Positions 1 through 10,494 are shown, numbered from the stretch's first letter. The stretch: 64,000 bases of DNA from Opitutia bacterium (GCA_002716045.1 PAZC01000024.1:1-64000); one strand, 5' to 3'. Made by a program: numbers and translations. Notes: generated from the letters alone by a model not told the origin.

Positions 1-30
1 CCGGGGGTTCGAATCCCTCCCCTTCCGCCA
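1..30 (+). tRNA. 3' end of a tRNA, probably tRNA-Ser (partial)
   Basis: The window opens inside a tRNA. A T-arm is visible (five G, loop TTCGAAT, then CCCTC), followed by the 3' acceptor strand CCCTTCC, discriminator base G73 and an encoded CCA ending at position 30. G73 with this acceptor sequence fits tRNA-Ser best. The anticodon lies outside the window, so the identity is inferred. tRNA 3' ends are common integration sites, and the next 1.5 kb looks accessory. Confidence 0.8.
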
Positions 31-453
31 TTTTAAAAGGGATTGGGGCAGGTTCACGCGTTGGATCTCTTCATTCCGATTTTGCAAATTTAGGCATATT
101 TGTGACAGAAAATGCAGGAAAGCTGTCACAAACCTGTCACAAATAAAGTAGATACAAACACCACGAGGGGGGCGGGGTTGTCCACTTTGTGTTCAATATC
201 GTACTATATTGATTACCTCACGCGGAAAATTTTGGGCAATAAGGTGAAAGTGTAGGTTGTTGAAACATCCTGTCGCTCCGCCCCGCGAGAATCCATTTTA
301 ACGAGCCAAACGGCGAAAACATAACATAACGCGCGCTCGAAGTTGCAGTGCTTGACCGCTGCGGCGAGGGCGGTAGGGTCGGACTGTAATGTGAAAGCCT
401 CGTCGCGCTCCTGCTGCTGATGCAAATGTAAATTATTTAGAAGAAAAGAACCC
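31..453. other. 423-bp gap after the tRNA, no convincing gene
   Basis: This is the only stretch over 300 bases without a confident gene. It holds a cluster of TTTGTGACAG inverted and direct repeats (98-144), an A+T-rich stretch, and from about 290 a G+C-richer block. A reverse-strand open frame of about 80 codons spans 213-455, but its product has no recognisable domain and I do not call it a gene. The block at 349-376 partly matches the leader of the pncB gene (see findings). The promoter of the following gene should lie here, but I could not pick a clear -35/-10 pair. Confidence 0.5.
98..144. repeat. TTTGTGACAG inverted/direct repeat cluster
   Basis: ATTTGTGACAG at 98-108 is the exact reverse complement of CTGTCACAAAT at 134-144. 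A third copy, CTGTCACAAA, lies at 123-132, so two direct copies start 11 bp apart and face one inverted copy. The arrangement resembles binding sites for a dimeric regulator or arm-type sites of an integrase. It sits about 70 bp past a tRNA 3' end. What binds here is unknown. Confidence 0.6.
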
Positions 454-1320
454 ATGAATGTTATAAGGAAAAAATCTTATGTAATGCAGCTTGCTAAAGT
501 TATTGCGGCTGATGGGGTTATCAAAACGAAAGAACTCAAGCGAATTTATGAAGTTATGGCTGCCTTTAGGATAGGCTCTGATACTCGCGCTGAAATCCTT
601 GATCTTCTGTTTTTTCGACAAAAGAAGCTCTTGAAGATTACAATTGATAAAGAGGTACTCGAAGATGAAGATATGCGTATTGCGTTGGCAAAAGATGTTC
701 TTTTTGTGGAAAAACAGGAGCAGGATGCCAAGACAGGTAAGATGGCACAGAGTATTGTCGATAAACTTGGTGTAGCTTCCAATCAGATAGATTTCCTCCG
801 AGATTGGGTTGCTTGGGAGAATAAAGCATTGCGCCGACTCGGGGCCGGTGAGCTAGATTTAGAGGATAAAGGAAACATCGAAGAACTTACTTCTAGAGCA
901 GCATCCGTAGGAATTCCTCTTACGGCACTCTACTTTGCTGGAACAACGGGCTTCGGGGCTGTGGGTATTACATCCGGGTTGGCTGCACTGGGTGGTGCTT
1001 CTGGCCTTGCTTTACTTGGTCTCAATCCAATGACTGCTGGCATTGCTGGCTTAATTGTTGCCGGAATTTCCTTGAACAAGCTCTTTGGCTTTATGGCTAA
1101 GAAGAAAAAAAGGAAGCAAAGCAATAGGGAGATTGAAACTGCCGTACAGAAAGCTAAGGATATTCAACTCAGATATCGTCAATTTTTGATTGAGGATATG
1201 AATGAATTCGAAAAAAGTTCGATCAGGGATTGGTTCACAGGCAAATCCGGGAAACGCAAACTAGCGATTAAAAGCTTCCGCCAGCTACTCTCGGAGAGCT
1301 TACAAGAACCCTCGATATAA
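454..1320 (+). CDS. TerB-like protein with hydrophobic glycine-rich segment
   Basis: 288 residues, unknown function. Residues 1-130 are helical and start with an (M/V)xxAKVIAADGxIKxxEL pattern typical of TerB/DjlA-like domains, acidic helical domains linked to membrane-associated stress and phage-related proteins. Residues 150-210 are strongly hydrophobic and rich in Gly and Ala (two or three membrane-spanning or glycine-zipper segments). A very basic stretch KKKKRK and a helical tail follow. The gene is visibly richer in A+T than the housekeeping genes beside it and stands alone between a tRNA end and a strong terminator, which suggests horizontal acquisition. A membrane-active effector or a stress protein are both possible; the sequence does not decide. 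The start ATG is the first in frame. Confidence 0.75.
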   Translation: MNVIRKKSYVMQLAKVIAADGVIKTKELKRIYEVMAAFRIGSDTRAEILDLLFFRQKKLLKITIDKEVLEDEDMRIALAKDVLFVEKQEQDAKTGKMAQSIVDKLGVASNQIDFLRDWVAWENKALRRLGAGELDLEDKGNIEELTSRAASVGIPLTALYFAGTTGFGAVGITSGLAALGGASGLALLGLNPMTAGIAGLIVAGISLNKLFGFMAKKKKRKQSNREIETAVQKAKDIQLRYRQFLIEDMNEFEKSSIRDWFTGKSGKRKLAIKSFRQLLSESLQEPSI

Positions 1321-1386
1321 ATTCTCTGCCCCATCCGTCATCGGTAGCCGCTCGGTCCCTTCGACAAAAAGCGCGCGCGAAACGAT

Positions 1387-1512
1387 TCACTGCTTGAAGG
1401 TCCGCTTGCAACGCGGGTAGTTGCGACATCCCCAAAAGAAACTTCCTGCGCGCGACTTGGTTCAAGTTGCGTAACCGCAAGTAAAGGCACGGTAGGCTTC
1501 TTCTTCGCTTTA
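1387..1512 (-). pseudogene. decayed four-Cys zinc ribbon (topoisomerase type)
   Basis: On the reverse strand one frame reads FTCGYAT, a stop, then SRAGSFFWGCRNYPRCKRTF and a stop. FWGCxxYPxCK is the signature second half of the C4 zinc ribbon found at the end of topoisomerase I and of various nucleases. The first half reads KAKKKPT in one frame and PCLY in the next; deleting a single T would give P-C-L-Y-C-G-Y-A-T, restoring CxxC. So the ribbon carries at least one frameshift and one nonsense codon, and the rest of its gene is gone. It is a remnant, not a functional CDS. Confidence 0.6.
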
Positions 1513-1517
1513 AGCCA

Positions 1518-1547
1518 AAAAGGGCCGCTCCGAAGAGCGGCCCTTTT
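1518..1547. terminator. strong bidirectional terminator
   Basis: A perfect 13-bp stem (AAAAGGGCCGCTC paired with GAGCGGCCCTTTT) around a CGAA loop. It has A tracts on one side and T tracts on the other, so it can stop transcription of the TerB-like gene from the left and of amtB-glnK from the right. Confidence 0.9.
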
Positions 1548-1574
1548 CAATTTGGTTTTGTTTCTGATCGAAGT

Positions 1575-3372
<1,798 letters not shown>

Positions 3373-3635
3373 AATATAGTGGGCGATCTGCTGATTAACG
3401 TTTTGATGATTGAACGAAACCTCCTTTAGCAATTCTCATGCCTCCGGTCTTTTCTTGGAAATGTATGCATAATATTCATGCAACTATGACTGATTTTGCT
3501 CACAACCGATTGCATTGCGAGCAAGGCGAGCGATTGGCGGAAGTTGGGACTGAGGATTTTCGATACCGGAGGTTTTCATCGGGAGAATCCCAGTACCGCG
3601 CTTGACCGCTGCTCTGATCTCGGTAGGTTTTGGTC

Positions 3636-4841
3636 ATGAGCCCAAATCTTCGGATTCCTCTTTTACCCGAGTTGCGGGCAGGCTACCGGACCGACGTTTA
3701 CTTCCGGCGCGCCAAGCAGGCACTTGAGGCAGCTGATCGCCGGCCACTTGGCTTGATGCAGATTTTCCAAAAACAGGATGCCTTGCTTTGCGGCATGAGC
3801 GAGGCCTTGGCCATTTTGGCTGCGGGCTCCGGAAATTATCGCGACGACGAGGAAGCGGACCGCTTGTTCGCTGACTGGATGCAGGCGCGCAATGACGTCT
3901 CCTCGGGCGATGCCACTGCCCGGCGGGCGGCCGAACGGCGGCGGCTTGACCTGGAGCTTGAGTTGGAGGACTTGTGGGAGTCTGCCGCAGATAGCTTGCA
4001 GGTGGAGGCATTGTCGGACGGGGACGAGGTTTCCTCTTGGGAGACCGTCCTGATCATTGGCGGTGAAGTGCCGTCCTTCGTCCAACTGGAGACCTTGTAC
4101 CTTGGAGTCCTTGCCCGGCGCACCAAAATAGCCACCAATGCGAGTCGGGTGGTGGTTGCCGCGGGAGACAAGCCAGTACTTTATTTTCCAGCCAGGTTTG
4201 ACCACTGGGCGGTGCAGGAAGGTGACGGCCATGCGGCCAAGGTTGCTGGCGCGTACGCTGTCTCTACAGATGCCCAAGCGGCTTGGTTTGGCGAGGAAGG
4301 GGAGGGCACCATACCGCATGCCCTGATTGCGGCGGCGGAAGGGGACTTGGTGGATTCGGCCCGCTTGTTCAGCGCCCGGTTTCCAGAAGCCAACCTCATC
4401 GCGTTGGTCGATTTTCACAATGACTCGGTGGGGGCTTCCTTGGCGGTGGCCCGCGAAATGGGAGACCGCTTGTGGGGCGTGCGGCTCGACACCTCGGAGA
4501 AATTGACAGACAAGTCGCTTCAGGACGAGCCCGACGCCGACCAGTTGCGCGGCGTGCAGCCCCGCTTGGTGGAGAAGGTGCGGACTGCCTTGGATGCGGA
4601 AGGTTTCAATCAGGTGAAAATCGTGGTATCCGGCGGTTTCGACGTGGAAAAGATCACTGCCTTCGAGAGTGCTTCCATACCGGCCGATGCTTACGGGGTG
4701 GGGTCTTCCCTGTTGGAGGGCCGCTTCGATTTCACTGCCGACCTGGTGGAACTTGAAGGAAAGCCCTGCGCGAAGGTAGGGCGCAATCTGATGCCCAACC
4801 CGCGCTTGCAACCCATCGACCTGAAGGAACATATGTCATGA
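3636..4841 (+). CDS. pncB: Nicotinate phosphoribosyltransferase
   Basis: 401 residues from ATG 3636. Motifs of the nicotinate phosphoribosyltransferase family are clear: GYRTDVYFxRAKxAL near the N-terminus, MQIFQKQDALLCGMSEAL, GVRLDTSE near residue 285 and VVSGGFDVEKI in the phosphate-binding region near residue 335. It makes nicotinate mononucleotide from nicotinate and PRPP. Its stop overlaps the next start (ATGA), and the next gene supplies its substrate, so the two form a Preiss-Handler NAD salvage operon. A TTG start six bases earlier is possible. Confidence 0.9.
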   Translation: MSPNLRIPLLPELRAGYRTDVYFRRAKQALEAADRRPLGLMQIFQKQDALLCGMSEALAILAAGSGNYRDDEEADRLFADWMQARNDVSSGDATARRAAERRRLDLELELEDLWESAADSLQVEALSDGDEVSSWETVLIIGGEVPSFVQLETLYLGVLARRTKIATNASRVVVAAGDKPVLYFPARFDHWAVQEGDGHAAKVAGAYAVSTDAQAAWFGEEGEGTIPHALIAAAEGDLVDSARLFSARFPEANLIALVDFHNDSVGASLAVAREMGDRLWGVRLDTSEKLTDKSLQDEPDADQLRGVQPRLVEKVRTALDAEGFNQVKIVVSGGFDVEKITAFESASIPADAYGVGSSLLEGRFDFTADLVELEGKPCAKVGRNLMPNPRLQPIDLKEHMS

Positions 4842-5410
4842 GTAAAAGAGCGCTGGTAGTTGTGGACCTTCAACGCGACTTTTGCGCCGGCGGCGCCTTG
4901 GCCGTGCCAGATGGTGATGCCGTGGTGGCCCCGATCAATGCCCTCATAGCGATCTTTCGGGCATCGGGTGACCCCATTTTCCTTACCCGCGACTGGCATC
5001 CCGCCGATCATTCCAGTTTCGCCGACCAAGGTGGTTTGTGGCCGGCTCATTGCGTGGCCGGCACCTCTGGCGCCGAGTTTCATTCCGAGCTAGTCGTTCA
5101 AGATGATCTGACCCTGGTAAGCAAGGCGACGGAGCGAGAGAGTGATGCCTATTCGGGTTTTCAGGGAACGGACTTGAGGGCACAATTGATTGCCGCTGGA
5201 ATCTCAGAGGTTTTGGTCTGCGGACTAGCTACCGACTATTGCGTGAAGGCCACTGCCTTGGATGCAGTGAATGCAGGTTTGGCCACCACCGTGTTGACCG
5301 ATGCCATTCGCGGGGTGGAGGTCCAACCGGGCGACACCCAAGGTGCCTTGGACGAGTTACTTGCGGCTGGAGTGAAATTGGCCGACAGTTCGAGTTTGGC
5401 TTGGTCCTGA
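4838..5410 (+). CDS. pncA: Nicotinamidase
   Basis: 190 residues. The isochorismatase-like fold is shown by VVVDLQRDFCAGGAL with catalytic Asp10, the metal ligands Asp52, His54 and His71 (TRDWHPADH, WPAHCV), Lys96 and the nucleophile Cys135 in GLATDYCVKATALDA. All catalytic residues are present. It deamidates nicotinamide to nicotinate, which PncB then uses. Translation is probably coupled through the 4-nt overlap with pncB. Confidence 0.95.
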   Translation: MSKRALVVVDLQRDFCAGGALAVPDGDAVVAPINALIAIFRASGDPIFLTRDWHPADHSSFADQGGLWPAHCVAGTSGAEFHSELVVQDDLTLVSKATERESDAYSGFQGTDLRAQLIAAGISEVLVCGLATDYCVKATALDAVNAGLATTVLTDAIRGVEVQPGDTQGALDELLAAGVKLADSSSLAWS

Positions 5411-5435
5411 ATTACGAGACGCCCGGTCTTTGTGA

Positions 5436-5858
5436 TCAAACGTGGTATTCGCTGAGGCCGAATACATCGGCGAATACCATGATCAAGGCCTTTTCATTGT
5501 CCTCGAAATTACTGTCCGCAATGGAGATCCTCACGAGGTCGTCGAGAAAGGACTTTTTGGTCCGCTCATTCCCCTCGAATTCATCGACGTTCAATTTGTG
5601 GGCAAGGGCCGTCACGTTGGTCGACACGGCATTCTCCTCCATGTCCTCGATAAACCAACTATGGGCGATTGTGCATGCTTCCATGATTTCATCATCGGTG
5701 GCAGCGGGCGACCATTCCTTGAGACAGCTCAGTATGACTTGTAATTCCTCTTCCTTGAGATCGCCGTGCGTCAAGCCGGTGAACGCGATATAGGAATATG
5801 CGATGCAGGTCAGGAACGACCAGTTTTTACCGTCCTCCAAATTCATTTCACTCATCAT
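5436..5858 (-). CDS. TerB-like tellurite resistance family protein
   Basis: 140 residues (or 139 from the second of two adjacent ATGs). All-helical and acidic, with SIADSNFEDNEKALIMVFADVFGL at the end (shown here as two parts, the IADxxFxxxE core being the TerB hallmark). TerB-like domains appear in stress and membrane-linked proteins; a specific role cannot be assigned. It stands alone, convergent with pncA and divergent from gap. It is a distant second TerB-like gene in the window besides the one at 454-1320 and lacks the hydrophobic half of that protein. Confidence 0.65.
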   Translation of the reverse strand: MMSEMNLEDGKNWSFLTCIAYSYIAFTGLTHGDLKEEELQVILSCLKEWSPAATDDEIMEACTIAHSWFIEDMEENAVSTNVTALAHKLNVDEFEGNERTKKSFLDDLVRISIADSNFEDNEKALIMVFADVFGLSEYHV

Positions 5859-6134
5859 CTTGTCTGCCTCTAGTTGATTTTTGATTTACCCGCATCTTGC
5901 GAAACGGATGGGCGTTTTCTCGTTATGCTGGATATGTCTTTTTCATTGATTACTTGCGGGAGAGCAAGGAGCGAGCGTTTTTTTCATTATGGATCAGAAT
6001 TTTCATTGATAGAATAGCCTTGCCAACGAGGGTAGGATTATATCATTTCCTTTTCTCTTTTCCCGGGAAACTGGAAGACGAATCCTGCACCCATCTTCAC
6101 ACACCCTTTAAACAACAAAACACAGGAATATTAT

Positions 6135-7157
6135 ATGGCTACGAAAATAGGTATCAATGGATTTGGTCGAATCGGTCGCTTGGTCTTTCGCGCCTTGGTC
6201 GATCAAGGATTGTTCGGCGACAAGTACGAGGTGGTTGCAATCAATGATCTCGTCCCCGCCAAGAACTTGGCATATTTGCTGAAATACGATTCCACTCAAG
6301 GAGCATTCAATGGCACGGTGGAGTCGCCCTCCGATGACTCGCTCGTGGTCAACGGTCGCGAAATTCGTTGCCTCGCAGTACGTGAAGGGCCCGCTGCCTT
6401 GCCATGGGGCGAGCTGGGAGTCGACGTAGTGATTGAGTCCACCGGATTATTTGTGGCCAAGGAACTTGCTGCCGGACACATTGAGGCGGGGGCCAAGAAA
6501 GTCATTATTTCAGCTCCTGCCAAAGGTGACGTTCGCACCATCGTGCTCGGCGTGAACGACGATGCCTTGACGGCCGACGATGATATTGTGTCCAACGCAT
6601 CCTGCACAACCAACTGCTTGGCCCCGATGGTCAAGGTGGTGCTGGAAAACTATGGTATCACGGAAGGTCTCATGACCACTGTGCATGCATACACCGCTTC
6701 GCAGAAGCCGGTCGACGGTCCATCGCCCAGCGACATGAAAGGAGGCCGGGCCGCGGCTATGAACATTATACCTTCCACCACTGGCGCAGCCAAGGCAGTG
6801 GGCTTGGTTCTTCCCGAGGTGCAAGGCAAGCTGACGGGCATGGCGTTTCGTGTGCCGACCCCCACGGTGTCGGCGGTTGACTTGACGGTGAAGACCGAGC
6901 AATCCACCAGCTACGAGGCAATTTGCGCCAAGATGAAGGAAGCCTCCGAAGGCTCCCTCAAAGGTATTCTGGGGTACACCGAAGACGAGGTCGTGTCATC
7001 CGATTTCATTCATTGCCCGAATTCATCGATCTTCGACGCCGGTTCCGGCATGGGGCTGAACGACACCTTCTTCAAGTTGGTCTCTTGGTACGACAACGAA
7101 TGGGGCTACAGCAACCGTTGCGTAGACCTGTTGGGCCGTATCACGGCCTTGTTGTAG
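6135..7157 (+). CDS. gap: Glyceraldehyde-3-phosphate dehydrogenase, type I
   Basis: 340 residues. Rossmann motif [15 protein letters not shown] at the N-terminus, Asp38 in AINDL suggesting NAD preference, catalytic Cys157 in [12 protein letters not shown] and His184 in TTVHAYT. The C-terminal [12 protein letters not shown] is intact. It is first in a gap-pgk-tpiA run that covers three consecutive reactions of lower glycolysis/gluconeogenesis. The 276 bp upstream carry the likely promoter; I could not fix the -35/-10 boxes with confidence. Confidence 0.97.
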   Translation: MATKIGINGFGRIGRLVFRALVDQGLFGDKYEVVAINDLVPAKNLAYLLKYDSTQGAFNGTVESPSDDSLVVNGREIRCLAVREGPAALPWGELGVDVVIESTGLFVAKELAAGHIEAGAKKVIISAPAKGDVRTIVLGVNDDALTADDDIVSNASCTTNCLAPMVKVVLENYGITEGLMTTVHAYTASQKPVDGPSPSDMKGGRAAAMNIIPSTTGAAKAVGLVLPEVQGKLTGMAFRVPTPTVSAVDLTVKTEQSTSYEAICAKMKEASEGSLKGILGYTEDEVVSSDFIHCPNSSIFDAGSGMGLNDTFFKLVSWYDNEWGYSNRCVDLLGRITALL

Positions 7158-7188
7158 GAGCATCCGGTTTCATTTGGTGAGGGCCCTG

Positions 7189-7212
7189 GAGCAGGGGAAG
7201 TTTTTCCTGCTC
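7189..7212. other. hairpin between gap and pgk
   Basis: GAGCAGG at 7189-7195 pairs with CCTGCTC at 7206-7212, a 7-bp stem with a loop ending in five T. The T run is inside the loop and not after the stem, so this is not a classical terminator. It may act as an mRNA stability or partial-attenuation element that sets gap expression above pgk. Confidence 0.35.
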
Positions 7213-7276
7213 TTGTTTCCGTTGACCTTGGGTTCCCTCCTCCTTTCTTAATTCAATGGCAAACTGCAATAGTGAT

Positions 7277-8473
7277 ATGTCCCAAATAAAAACCATCGAC
7301 GACGTCGACTTGTCAGGCAAGCGAGTCTTTCTACGAGTGGATTTCAACGTTCCGCTGGAAGACGGTGAAGTAAGTGATGACACACGCATCGACGCGGCCT
7401 TGCCGACCATCCGGAAATTGACGGACCAAGGAGCCAAAGTAATTTTGGCCAGTCACCTTGGGCGGCCTGGAGGGGAGCGCGTTCCTGAACTCAGTTTGGC
7501 CCCGATAGCTCCCGTTCTCGCTGGCAAGTTGCAGCGCCCGGTGCTTTTTTTGGAGGATTGCGTGGGTGACGATGTGCAAGCCGCTCTCGAGGAACTCAAT
7601 GACGGTGACGTCGCCTTGTTGGAGAACTTGCGCTTCCATCCCGGCGAGCCCGTAAATGATCCGGACTTTGCGGATCAGTTGGCCAGTTTGGCCGATGCCT
7701 ACGTCAACGATGCCTTTGGGACTGCCCATCGCGCCCATGCATCCACCTTCGGCGTGGCCCAACGGTTGCCGATTCGGGTCTCCGGTACCCTCATCGCCCG
7801 CGAGTTAAAATACTTGGGTGAAAAAACGGCTCAGCCGAAGCGTCCATTCGTGGTGATTCTGGGCGGAGCCAAGGTCAGTGACAAGATACAGGTCATTGAC
7901 GCCCTTCTGGAAAAGGCGGATACCTTGATCGTCGGAGGAGCCATGGCCTACACCTTTGCCCTCGCTCAAGGAAAGAAGATAGGTGACAGCCTCAGCGAGC
8001 CGGACAAGGTGGATTTGGCCTTGGCTGCCCTTGCCAAGGCGGCCGACAAGGGAGTGAGATTTCTTTTGCCAGTCGACAACCTGGTCACCGACGCCCTCGA
8101 TTTCGGAGCCAAGACATTGGGCCAGACTCAGATTGTGTCAGGGGATCTGCCCGATGGATGGGAAGGTGTCGACGTGGGGCCAGAGACGGCCGAGTTGTTT
8201 GCCAACGAAGCGTCTCAGGCCGGCACCTTGCTCTGGAACGGGCCCATGGGGGTGTTCGAGATAGCTGGATCCAGCAAAGGCACCTTTGCGGTGGCCAAGG
8301 CAGTGGCCGAAAGCGATGCCATCTCCATCATCGGTGGCGGCGACTCGGTCAAGGCGATCAAGCAGAGCGGCTATGCCGATCAAGTGACTTTCATGAGCAC
8401 TGGCGGCGGAGCCAGCCTGGAGTTCCTCGAAGGCAAGGAGTTGCCCGGAGTCGCTGCCCTTGAGACGAAATAA
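7277..8473 (+). CDS. pgk: Phosphoglycerate kinase
   Basis: 398 residues from ATG 7277, matching the family N-terminus ([22 protein letters not shown]). An earlier in-frame ATG at 7256 would add seven residues; neither has a good ribosome site. Substrate-binding SHLGRPGG, the GGAKVSDKI motif and the nucleotide-binding [11 protein letters not shown] and [10 protein letters not shown] are all intact. It transfers phosphate from 1,3-bisphosphoglycerate to ADP. Lies between gap and tpiA. Confidence 0.96.
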   Translation: MSQIKTIDDVDLSGKRVFLRVDFNVPLEDGEVSDDTRIDAALPTIRKLTDQGAKVILASHLGRPGGERVPELSLAPIAPVLAGKLQRPVLFLEDCVGDDVQAALEELNDGDVALLENLRFHPGEPVNDPDFADQLASLADAYVNDAFGTAHRAHASTFGVAQRLPIRVSGTLIARELKYLGEKTAQPKRPFVVILGGAKVSDKIQVIDALLEKADTLIVGGAMAYTFALAQGKKIGDSLSEPDKVDLALAALAKAADKGVRFLLPVDNLVTDALDFGAKTLGQTQIVSGDLPDGWEGVDVGPETAELFANEASQAGTLLWNGPMGVFEIAGSSKGTFAVAKAVAESDAISIIGGGDSVKAIKQSGYADQVTFMSTGGGASLEFLEGKELPGVAALETK

Positions 8474-8527
8474 TTTGGCTCCAATCATTTAATTGTTAAT
8501 TCAAGACAAGCTAACCACACTATCGTC

Positions 8528-9298
8528 ATGTCCCGTAAATTCCTGATCGCCGGTAATTGGAAAATGAACAAAACCACCGACGAGGCCTTGGACCTCGCGC
8601 GTGAAATTCACGCGGAGGTAGGCGCTCAAGGAAACGTTCAGGTAGTTGTTTGCCCGCCTTATACCTCGCTTGCGGAAGTGTCGGGTGAACTGGAGTCGTC
8701 ACAAGTTGCGGTCGGCTCCCAGAACATGCATCACGAGCCATCTGGCGCCTACACCGGTGAGATCTCGGCCGAGATGTTGCGCCAGTCTTTCATCAGCTTC
8801 GTGATTCTCGGGCACAGCGAGCGCCGACAGTTCTTCGGGGAGACCAACGAGTCGGTTAACCTCAAGATCCTTGCGGCCGTGGCCAACAACTTGAAGCCCA
8901 TCTATTGCATCGGCGAAACCTTGGAACAGCGCGAAGCCGGCCAAACCCTCGAAGTGGTACGCACCCAGATGAGCGTGGGCTTGGCCAACTTTCCCTCCGA
9001 TCAAGTGGACAACTTGGTAATCGCATATGAGCCTGTCTGGGCAATTGGCACTGGCAAGACAGCAACCGACGAAATGGCGCAGGAAGTTCACGCTGACGTT
9101 CGCGCCGCCTTGCAGGAACAATTCGGCGAGGATGCTGCCAACGGTGTACGGATTCTCTACGGTGGCTCGATGAAGCCGGAGAACGCGACCGGCTTGTTGT
9201 CACAGCCTGACGTGGACGGCGGCCTCATTGGCGGAGCTTCGCTCACCAGCCGAGCCTTTTGCGGTATTGTGCAGGCTGCGATCGATCACGGATCTTGA
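8528..9298 (+). CDS. tpiA: Triosephosphate isomerase
   Basis: 256 residues. Active-site Asn10 and Lys12 (AGNWKMN), His96 (ILGHSERRQ) and Glu168 (AYEPVWAIGTG, directly before the flexible loop) are present, with the phosphate-binding YGGSMKPENA near residue 220. It interconverts dihydroxyacetone phosphate and glyceraldehyde-3-phosphate and ends the glycolytic operon; gap to pgk is 54 bp. secG, a frequent follower of tpiA, is absent. Confidence 0.97.
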   Translation: MSRKFLIAGNWKMNKTTDEALDLAREIHAEVGAQGNVQVVVCPPYTSLAEVSGELESSQVAVGSQNMHHEPSGAYTGEISAEMLRQSFISFVILGHSERRQFFGETNESVNLKILAAVANNLKPIYCIGETLEQREAGQTLEVVRTQMSVGLANFPSDQVDNLVIAYEPVWAIGTGKTATDEMAQEVHADVRAALQEQFGEDAANGVRILYGGSMKPENATGLLSQPDVDGGLIGGASLTSRAFCGIVQAAIDHGS

Positions 9299-9353
9299 AG
9301 CTGAAGACCTTGTTCGGGCCAACTGTCCCGTGACTGGGGACAAGGGCGTCTTG

Positions 9354-10433
9354 TCAGGTGATGATGCTAAGGAAGATCGATATGACTATCATCAACACGA
9401 AGATGACGCACCCGAATTGCCAGCATCCTTCGATTTTGTTCCTCGCGTCCGCCGTCGTTTCACTGGGTGTTACGTTGCCCAATGAATTTATGCGTCCCGG
9501 CCAACCGCATGTCTTGCAATAGCGTTTCCCTCTGTAGGTGTAAGTCAGCGGCCCGTGACCTTTGGGGCATGGAGTTATGCGCCTGAGTGGCCTTAGTTTC
9601 GAGCCCATGCGCTTGAGCGGCTTTATTTTCTTCCCAATCGCTTTCTTTATTTTGAGCAAAGAAGGCTTCCGAAATCTGGATGCGCGCGAAGGGGCGTGTT
9701 TTGCCCGTGGAATTTTTTTGCGCCTAGGTTTCTTTGTGGAGTCCCTGGTAGGTCCTGCCTCGATCCTGAATTTCGGACTTTCCTCCTTCTGCGGAGGAGT
9801 AGCAGGCGTTTGAGGCTTGGGCCTTTCCGGTTTGACCGGCTCGGGCTCAGGAGTTGGCTTGGCCGGCTCGGGCTCAGGAGTTGGCTTGGCCGGTTCGGGC
9901 TCAGGGGTTGGCTTGGCCGGTTCGGGCGCAGGGGTTGGCTTGGCCGGTTCGGGCGCAGGAGCTGGCTTGGCCGGTTCTGTCGGTGCCTCCGGTTTCTTCG
10001 CTTGCGTTGGTTCCGGCGTGGTGTCCTCGGGAACTGCCTGTTCGCTTTCGGATGAAGGTTCCTCGTTGGATTCGCTCTCGGCGCTTTCCTCGGGAACTTG
10101 GCCCAGGATGGCGCGTTGATAGAGACTGTCGAATTCGAGTGGGGTGACTTTCGCCTCCAGTTCATCTCCCGCTTTCAGGCTTTTTACCTTGTCGTTTTCC
10201 GTGGGAAGCAAGAGGACGCTTACCTCGATGCCCTCCAATTTGCAGGTGACGGTTTTTCCTCCCTCGTAGGAGGAATCCAATCGATTGCCGAAGGTGCGTT
10301 CGGCTGAGCCAAATTCGAAGCGAAGCGTGTATTGCTCTCCCAGAAAGGGTTTCAATACCGAGCTTGCCTCCAACCCCAGGCGTCGATTGGCGGCCAAGTC
10401 AGCCAAGGTCGCGATTAGTTTTTCGTTGGCCAT
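9354..10433 (-). CDS. Pro/Glu-repeat protein with zinc ribbon and C-terminal membrane anchor
   Basis: 359 residues, not recognised as a named family. Order: a folded N-terminal part (1-110) with no signal peptide; an acidic linker; five near-perfect nine-residue repeats of the type EPAKPTPEP (about 150-200); a very basic region rich in Lys/Arg (about 215-285); a zinc-ribbon-like motif CPKGH...YCKTCGWPG (about 289-315); and one membrane helix near the C-terminus. The layout suggests a tail-anchored protein whose N-terminal part is held away from the membrane by a rigid Pro-rich spacer. The basic region could touch nucleic acid or lipid head groups. Function unknown. Confidence 0.75.
   Translation of the reverse strand: MANEKLIATLADLAANRRLGLEASSVLKPFLGEQYTLRFEFGSAERTFGNRLDSSYEGGKTVTCKLEGIEVSVLLLPTENDKVKSLKAGDELEAKVTPLEFDSLYQRAILGQVPEESAESESNEEPSSESEQAVPEDTTPEPTQAKKPEAPTEPAKPAPAPEPAKPTPAPEPAKPTPEPEPAKPTPEPEPAKPTPEPEPVKPERPKPQTPATPPQKEESPKFRIEAGPTRDSTKKPRRKKIPRAKHAPSRASRFRKPSLLKIKKAIGKKIKPLKRMGSKLRPLRRITPCPKGHGPLTYTYRGKRYCKTCGWPGRINSLGNVTPSETTADARNKIEGCWQFGCVIFVLMIVISIFLSIIT
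9838..9977. repeat. 27-bp tandem repeat, about five copies
   Basis: A 27-bp unit (GGCTTGGCCGG(C/T)TCGGGC plus a variable 3' third) repeats about five times and encodes the nine-residue EPAKP(T/A)P(E/A)P units of the protein at 9354-10433. Copies differ at only a few bases, so the array is young and prone to slippage; copy number may differ between strains. Confidence 0.9.
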
Positions 10434-10471
10434 TGTGATTATTGTGCCATTCCGAAAGCCTGTTCGGCTAT

Positions 10472-10494
10472 TACAAAATACCTCTCATTTTGTA
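10472..10494. terminator. A+T-rich palindrome after the symporter gene
   Basis: TACAAAAT at 10472-10479 pairs perfectly with ATTTTGTA at 10487-10494 around a 7-base loop. It sits between the symporter stop and the next gene on the same strand. The stem lacks G+C, so it is a weak terminator at best or an operator-like site. Confidence 0.35.

Noticed and set aside
1..30. 3' end of a tmRNA
   Set aside because: tmRNA normally ends with A73 before CCA; here the base is G, and the acceptor strand fits tRNA-Ser.
213..455. Reverse-strand open frame of 80 codons in the tRNA gap
   Set aside because: The product shows no domain, signal or membrane segment, and overlaps the likely promoter of the TerB-like gene. 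Kept only as a note in the gap entry.
3433..3629. Sigma-54 promoter for amtB-glnK
   Set aside because: I looked for TGGCAC-N5-TTGC on the reverse strand and found no convincing match.
3663..4832. 389-codon open frame opposite pncB
   Set aside because: It is antisense to a clear pncB, has low-complexity His/Gln/Arg composition typical of shadows in G+C-rich DNA, and no domain.
5939..6011. Direct repeat TTTTCATTGAT upstream of gap as operator
   Set aside because: Only 11 bp, A+T-rich and 60 bp apart; chance is likely.
9323..9343. Hairpin TGTCCC/GGGACA after tpiA as terminator
   Set aside because: Short stem and no T tract after it; too weak to list as a terminator.
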